NCBI GenBank assembly: GCA_903813345.2
Contig: CAIIXF020000010.1
Span: 5,201,169 to 5,265,168, forward strand
DNA from: Owenia fusiformis
Lineage: Eukaryota; Annelida; Polychaeta; Sabellida; Oweniidae
Direction: 5' to 3'
DNA length: 64,000 bases
Shown here piece by piece: positions 58,285 through 64,000 of this stretch (position 1 is its first letter; each line of letters begins with the position of its first letter). Below the pieces are notes generated by a model, which was not told where the DNA came from, did no database searches, and saw only the letters and a list, made by a program, of their open reading frames with translations. A program made the position numbers and the translations under genes.

Positions 58285-59078
58285 AAAGCTTCGTAGGTCT
58301 TGGATTGTGATTTTGTTTCTTGAATGGTAGGGGAAAAGTAATTAGATTATAGTTTCTTATGACTGGTATACACTAAGTGTTTCCTTTTTCTTACAACGTT
58401 CCATAACAACTTTTGTCATTTTCCCTTGGCACGTGTGCATAAATATTGATAATAGTCCTGATATTTTATAGAATTATTTTCAATAGATTTTCAAAAGATA
58501 TTCGAGGTGTTTTATTTTCAATTAATTTATCTATTTGTTCATTTATTTAGGGATGGATCCCTGCTTGTCACATTTTCATTGTAACGAAAATTCTGCGCCA
58601 TTGTGTGTAATTGTAAAATGTGGTGTATTGGTTTAAAGTTGTTCTGCAATATTATGCTCACTATTGTAGGCAGAAAGCAGAAAAACATGACTTAAAGCTT
58701 TGTTTATCTATTTGGAGTGTACATTGTTTAGCATTTGGTAAATAATCAGAAATAAATGTCAATATTTGAAGAAAAGAGTAATGATATTAAAAATAATATT
58801 GATGAATATCATTAAATGAACTTTTGATGCCAAATCCATAGACTTTAATAAAGTATCAATGAGTTAAATAAGGCAAGTAAAGCATATACCTTTTAAATCA
58901 CATATCAATCAAGTCTGACATTTAAATTTACAATTTGTTTTATTACACACTAGTTCATAATTTAGTTCGGACAGTAAATGATGTGTTCTATTTTTATTAT
59001 AAGTTCAGTAGTAGGATTTTCAGGTCCAGTTGTTGCATCTGTTATAATTTCAAAAATATTCAGTATGCATGTTTAAGC
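58285..59078. other. Gap between RT leader and gene D, no gene seen
   Basis: AT-rich DNA with no recognised exon or element, apart from the gene D poly(A) signal near its right end. Confidence 0.5.
58993..58998 (-). promoter_or_regulatory. Poly(A) signal of gene D
   Basis: AATAAA on the minus strand (context ATAATAAAAATAG), about 85 nt beyond the stop codon, the same spacing as in gene C. Confidence 0.5.
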
Positions 59079-61990
59079 CTAGAGGATGCAGCGTTTCGAT
59101 GCACGGCAAAGTTTTCGATGGTTTTTACATGCTTTCATCATCCCTTGTATTTCTGCTGAGAATTCTCCCTTTCTGGCTACCATTGATCTCGAACCACTAA
59201 TTGTCACTGGCGAATCCGATACTTTTTGAGCATTTTCAAGCTTGATGGGCTTCTTATTCAGCCTAAAATATTAAGGTTTGTTATTTTATAAGAAGTAAAT
59301 CATTCAATTTTTTTATCAAAATGTTTATTTTGCTGGTGATCCTACAAAGAATATTTATATGTTGGAACAGTTTTATTTATATGCTTTATTTATAACTGAT
59401 TTGGACAATGTATGAACCCATAAATTATTGAAACATTATGCACATATAACTCACATCAAAATTGGCCTGATGGATAATGGTCCAAACTCCCCAGTTCTAA
59501 TGAAGGTACATGAGTAAGTCACTTTGACTGTGTCTCCTGGTTTGATGTTGTTTGGGTTCTTCTCCCTTGGACCATTACAGTCAAGTTCACACGTAACAGC
59601 TTCTGCCGCCTCTGTATAGAAATATATATTACGTATACAAATGTACAGTATATGGTATATGCACATATGTTAACGTAACACCAAGTTTGTAAATTATTAT
59701 TGAGTCTTATTCAAATCAGGCTACTGTTTTCAGACCTTGTTTGATTGCAACCAAAGAAGAACATTTAAGTCCAAGCACAAAAATACTAAGATAGATTCCA
59801 ATATAATATATGAGTGTGTTATTACCTACACACGTGCCATGTTTGCAGAAAAGTTTGCCTTCACATTCTGGGCTCCTGTTGCAGTCCTCTCCTTCTCCCT
59901 TTGTTGGTAAACAGTATCCTTTCACAAGTGTTTCGAGCCCACCAGTAGTGCAGTACTTTACCTTGGGCCTGGGCTTTGGTTTAACATACTGCTCGCAGTC
60001 GGTGTCTGTTCGGCATCTCTCAGTGCATACTGTTTAAAGGAAGAAAGTCTTGCATGTACTGATTACATGTACTGATTGCTAACAATCAAAAAAAGTAAAC
60101 AATTTAAGGCTCAGCTGTAAAGTAACATTTTGGTAAAAATTGCTATACCTGCACATGTTATTTTCTGGTACAAAATTAAGTATGAAGGCATATGTGTATT
60201 TCCTTGCTTTTTTCAGAAAAGTATCACTACACTGTCTACTTCTACAGGGTGGGCCAAAAAACGCCCCTTTTTCAAAATGCTTGAAACTTGAGGTTGTTAT
60301 CTAGCCATGGATCATGAATTGAACACTTTCACTTGAATAGAATATGTCACCAGCGTCTCACTTAAACATGTGGTGTGCAATGAGAAATAAGCATAATTTG
60401 CAAAATGTTCCTAAACTGATACGGCCTGATGATCGCTAAGCTAATAGTCCTGATGCAAACCCCAGTGAGAATAGGGTATGGGAAGATCTCCAGGAGATTG
60501 TATGAAGGCACCCAATCTAGAAAATTGCTCAACTAAAGCTGACAATTAAGACATGTTGAAAAAAACTTAGCTAACATTTCATTGATACTGCTATATTAGC
60601 AGGGCGACTAAAACTAAAATATATCATCAAATAGGGTGGCGGACCAATTGAACTCCTCTTTTAAATCAAATATAATCCAAGTTGAAGGACTTGTTACATT
60701 ATATTATTACTAAGAACCCCTGGCACTATATAACTGCAAAATTTGGGGTATGTAGGTTGGAAAATAAAAAATTTGTAGTGTCTTGAAAAAAGTGGCGTTT
60801 TTGGCCCACCCTGTAGTAAACCGGGAAACTGATCAATGGTACATGTAGCTCCTGTGTTATCTGGAAACTTTGAAAGAAAATTTGGAAAAATAGAATGTGT
60901 GAAAATAATGTAATGATACTTTCCTGAAAAAAGCAAGGAAATTGACACATGTCTTCATACTTTATTTTGTACCAGAAAACATGTGCAGGTATAGTAAATT
61001 TTTTTACAAAAATGTTATTTTCCAGCTGTACCTTAAACAAACTAGTTTAATCACTGCTCGTGTGTAAAAGAAAATCACTAGCAAAAACTGAGTGATTTGG
61101 TTATTCTCACCTTTCTCAACTAGGTCACTTCCTGGAACTTCTTCACAATTAGATGATCCCTTGCACTGACGGTTGAATGTACATGGATCTCCTGCCTCAG
61201 ATTGTCTCTCACAAAGGTCATTTGTTGGATTGCAGAAAAATCCAGGCTTACATTCCCCATCATTGTCACATGATTTAGCAGCATTGACTGGAAACATTAA
61301 GATATTACCTTTATTTAATCAAGTAATCCTCATTCATCTCCAAAATGAAAAAGGCTATTCCTATTTCCTACTCATAGCTTGTGTGTTGGTACCCATAGTA
61401 TCCATAGTCACCAAATGTAAAACCAGTATGATTATCTAATATTTATCTGAGATCCCATTTATGCTCTTGATAACACATGACTGTCATACACTGTATAATA
61501 TGAATATCAATATTCAGATTTAGTCCAATCTTTTTTAAGAAAGCATTCAACTCAGGAATTGAATACAGGAAAATTATTGCTGCACAGATTTTTGAAAAAA
61601 TGGAAAGGGAATAATCAAAAGTACAAATGTAATAAGGAAACAAAACCCAGCATCACAGTGATTTAATACAAATGATGATCTATAACTGACTAAGAAACAG
61701 TGTCTAACACTACTCCACCTAATTCAGAGAGCATTTTCATTATCCAAAACCAAAATGGATTATATAATTAAATAAGGTTTAAATAAAGAGAGATGACATT
61801 CATATTTGTGAACGTGGGTTTATGATTTTTAGTTATTTCTAATGTGATTTTTGTCTGATCTTTCTTTCAGTTTACATTTAAAGCCTCATATGTAAAGGTG
61901 TTCCATTAAAAGTTTCTTAAAAGAAGCTTAAATAATCGTACCTGTCAAAACAGACAGCATCAAGGCTGAAGCAACTATCATGAGATTCAT
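59079..61990 (-). CDS. Gene D: secreted cysteine-rich modular protein
   Basis: Five minus-strand exons: 61990-61942, 61287-61111, 60029-59826, 59611-59455, 59262-59079. They total 771 nt and 256 residues, in frame, and all splice sites are canonical. Residues 1-16 are a signal peptide (MNLMIVASALMLSVLT). The first cysteine module (17-75) has SCDNDGEC..GFFC and GDPCTFNRQC. The second module (76-143) has CTERCRTDTDC, KYCTTGGL, CNRSPEC and LFCKHGTC. The fourth exon (144-195) reads TCELDCNGPREKNP and YSCTFIRTGE. The last exon has NKKPIKL, ARKGEFSA and three cysteines. Exon 2 (177 nt) and exon 4 (157 nt) match gene A exactly in length. Gene D has a single first-type module like A and is the most diverged copy, 28 kb away from C. 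Its target and function are unknown. Confidence 0.88.
60108..61034. mobile_element. Foldback interrupted by a mariner MITE (gene D intron 2)
   Basis: Arms at about 60108-60232 and 60895-61034 are inverted copies (GCTATACCTGCACATGTTAT, TTCCTTGCTTTTTTCAG and their inverses). The mariner-type element 60245-60813 sits between them. The intron is 1081 bp, almost all of it mobile DNA. Confidence 0.65.
60245..60813 (+). mobile_element. Mariner-type element with transposase remnant
   Basis: Flanked by TA (60243-60244, 60814-60815). Terminal inverted repeats start CAGGGTGGGCCAAAAAACGC. The plus strand retains NSPDANPSENRVWEDLQEIV, a decayed form of the SPDLNPIEN..W motif of Tc1/mariner transposases. 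About 569 bp, not autonomous. Confidence 0.75.
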
Positions 61991-64000
61991 CTCCAATTTA
62001 GTATCAGCCCTCTTTCAAAACAGCTCAGCTCACTCTTTATGACACCCTTTGGTGAATGGTGATGGCCCATGCGACACTCTGGCTTTTAAACTATATTTCA
62101 ATCTATGTGGTTTAATGGTCTTAAAGGACAGTGTGAGAGTTGTGATCAAGTGGTACAATGGTATCATGAGGGTGTGGTTTCAATTGGTATACGTCATACC
62201 TTTTAATACAGTCGTGATTATTGTGATGATGTGGCTTACTTTTCATTCAGTATAGGTTAGCATATCGATCTTCTTGTTTTGGGATAAAAGACTATTTTAT
62301 TCTCTTACACATAGTAATCAAGACAGAATTTTCATTAATTACAGGATTTTTTAGAAATGTTAAACAAATATTGTGTTTGTCATATATGCTTTAACGTTTT
62401 GCCAGTGAATATTTCATGGAAAATTATTGAGCATTGAAAAAGTTATTAAGAAAACAGATGTGGATTGTTCTGTCCCGAAAACTATAGTCTAATAATTATC
62501 TACTTCTCAGATATAGTAGAAGGGACTAGATACTAAGCATTAAATATGGGACACATTGAAATATTGACTTGTTTGCTCCAAATATATGTAGCCTAATGTA
62601 GTTATGCATGATGTAAGGTTCCATTGTATGCACTCTTGCTCAAGAACAGTGAAAATAATATGCTGTTATTTTGATATTTTCATTTAATTAAAAGGATCAA
62701 CATGACTTTATATCTCACGTTAGTGGCTAAACAAAATGTTGTGGCATTTTCTATTGTTTCATTCTTGGTAAACAGACATGCATACTGGTTATATATTTTT
62801 TATGTTCATGATATTTAGTCACGACGGAACATCCTGGTGATAAATAGAGATGAAACAAAGAGGCAAATTCTCAGTAGCAAGGAGGTTTGATGTGACATTC
62901 AAATTGTTAAAATACATGCATGTAGTCCAGTATTATAACATTGTTGTTTTTTATGAAACGTGGCCATAAAGTGTGCATGTTGAGTCATAGTTGAGCAATT
63001 ATGGCAGTTGACGCGGTGGCTTCAGCCCTAATGCTAACACAATCAGCTCTGCATTGAACCCCAATGATGCCCCCTCCCCACTCATATCTTTCATTGGCAT
63101 TTTATATTATCACAACCGTTGTCACAAAAGTTTAGCTCTAAGTAACTCTTTAGTATTTGCATTTAACTTAAGATATTTAGATTAAATAATAGTTTATTAC
63201 AGCAATCCCGTTTTTCCAAAGATATAGTAATATAACTTTAGTTAATGTGTCCCTTGCCTACTATATTATTTACTGATATAAATTGCCTCGTTACCATTAC
63301 CTTTAATTTTACCTATATTTACATCTGATTTACACCAAAGCTATTATAGATCTCTTGAGAGACAAAAATGTACCATTTAGAAGGAAATAACTAAATACCA
63401 TTTACGTAAAACATATTTCAAAGCAGCAGTGTATGCTTAGTTACTACTAGTATGTAATAGTAATATTTTGAACTGTAGATCAGAACTTCAATTAACAATT
63501 AACTACTTAACCATGACTCTGAAATGGTATACTTTTTAATCCATCCTTCTTGAGATATTGTAATTTTTATCAATTAAAGCCTTGCATTCAAACATGACAG
63601 AAAGGATACACTGGAAAATGATATCTATCTTAAACACAAAATTAAAGAGAATCAAACAAAAAATCCATTGATATCGAAAAGAATTCATGAGTATTTCCCA
63701 TTATGTACTAGTATTTCAGGACTGGCAGCATACACAGCTCCTTCATGTATTCCAACAACAGCTAGTGTCTGGAGGGTCCTCCCATAATGGAAGCACACAG
63801 GAGGCCACAGTAGATCTCCGCAGAGAAGCTTCTACCTGTTCGTCCTGATGGAGGAAGCAGGAGGTGGAGGTTCATTGGTACATATTTGGAGAATCATTAT
63901 TGCATCTGATAACATAGCAGATGGTGAGAAAAATTGCCATTGATGATTTCAGTTTAACTTGTATGACAGTTCTGTCAGTTTATTACAGACAAATAACCTT
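61991..64000. other. Gene D upstream and right flank, no gene seen
   Basis: A TATA-like CATAAAG lies about 45 nt upstream of the gene D start (near 62037 on the minus strand), only suggestive. The rest is AT-rich without a convincing exon. A more GC-rich patch at 63720-63870 (GGAGGAAGCAGGAGGTGG) may be the edge of another repeat and is unassigned. Confidence 0.45.

Noticed and set aside
3393-61297. Assigning the cysteine modules of genes A-D to Dickkopf or prokineticin
   Set aside because: The spacing is only loosely similar, the CC pair of Dickkopf is absent, and the C-terminal exons have no Dickkopf counterpart. I keep the family unnamed.
63720-63870. GC-richer patch as a transposase remnant
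   Set aside because: No frame gives a recognisable motif; it is left unassigned.
1-64000. tRNA, rRNA or other structured RNA genes
   Set aside because: No tRNA A/B-box pair or rRNA sequence was noticed while reading. A covariance-model search would be needed to exclude small RNAs.

Overview
The window is a stretch of an AT-rich metazoan nuclear genome. It has multi-exon genes with GT..AG introns, secreted mosaic proteins, a HECT ubiquitin ligase, and a dense load of eukaryotic transposons (Crypton, mariner- and hAT-type MITEs, non-LTR elements, an IS3-like integrase). The repeat types and the mosaic secreted proteins suggest an aquatic invertebrate. The sequence alone does not let me name the phylum.

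The central feature is a tandem family of four related genes, all on the minus strand: A (3505-10762, 3' end not seen), B (14223-19221), C (26053-31078) and D (59079-61990). Each reads signal peptide, one or two small cysteine modules, a second cysteine module, a CxxxC-NGP-like exon, and a C-terminal exon with an ARKGEFSA core. Splice phases and several exon lengths are identical between paralogues (177, 195 and 157 nt), and the models for B, C and D close exactly in frame (311, 450 and 256 aa). Gene C has three extra exons coding a beta-rich ADDGFDLFVDG-type domain. Gene B appears to have lost these and keeps a fossil splice donor. B and C lie in a segmental duplication of about 7 kb. I do not recognise a named family for these proteins.

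The second gene is an 11-exon HECT-type E3 ligase with an N-terminal zinc ribbon (39411-51364, minus, 592 aa). Its introns carry many copies of two MITE-like families, an array of about 90-bp repeats, and nested insertions.

Mobile DNA, left to right: a hAT-like MITE (560-842); two identical tandem Crypton copies with an intact tyrosine recombinase in intron 2 of gene A (4699-9441); several palindromic foldback elements (10-12.6 kb, 14.4-15.2 kb); a 3.8-kb inverted repeat of degraded transposon genes (21.9-25.7 kb); a Crypton deletion derivative inside gene C (29341-29770); a spliced IS3-like integrase gene (33715-35582, plus); mariner MITEs (37649-38255, 60245-60813); and an intact reverse transcriptase/RNase H gene (54893-57712, minus). 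The integrase and reverse transcriptase genes are otherwise unrelated, yet they share an AT-rich 5' leader of about 550 bp with the same iterated motifs. The last 2 kb (62-64 kb) show no supported gene.
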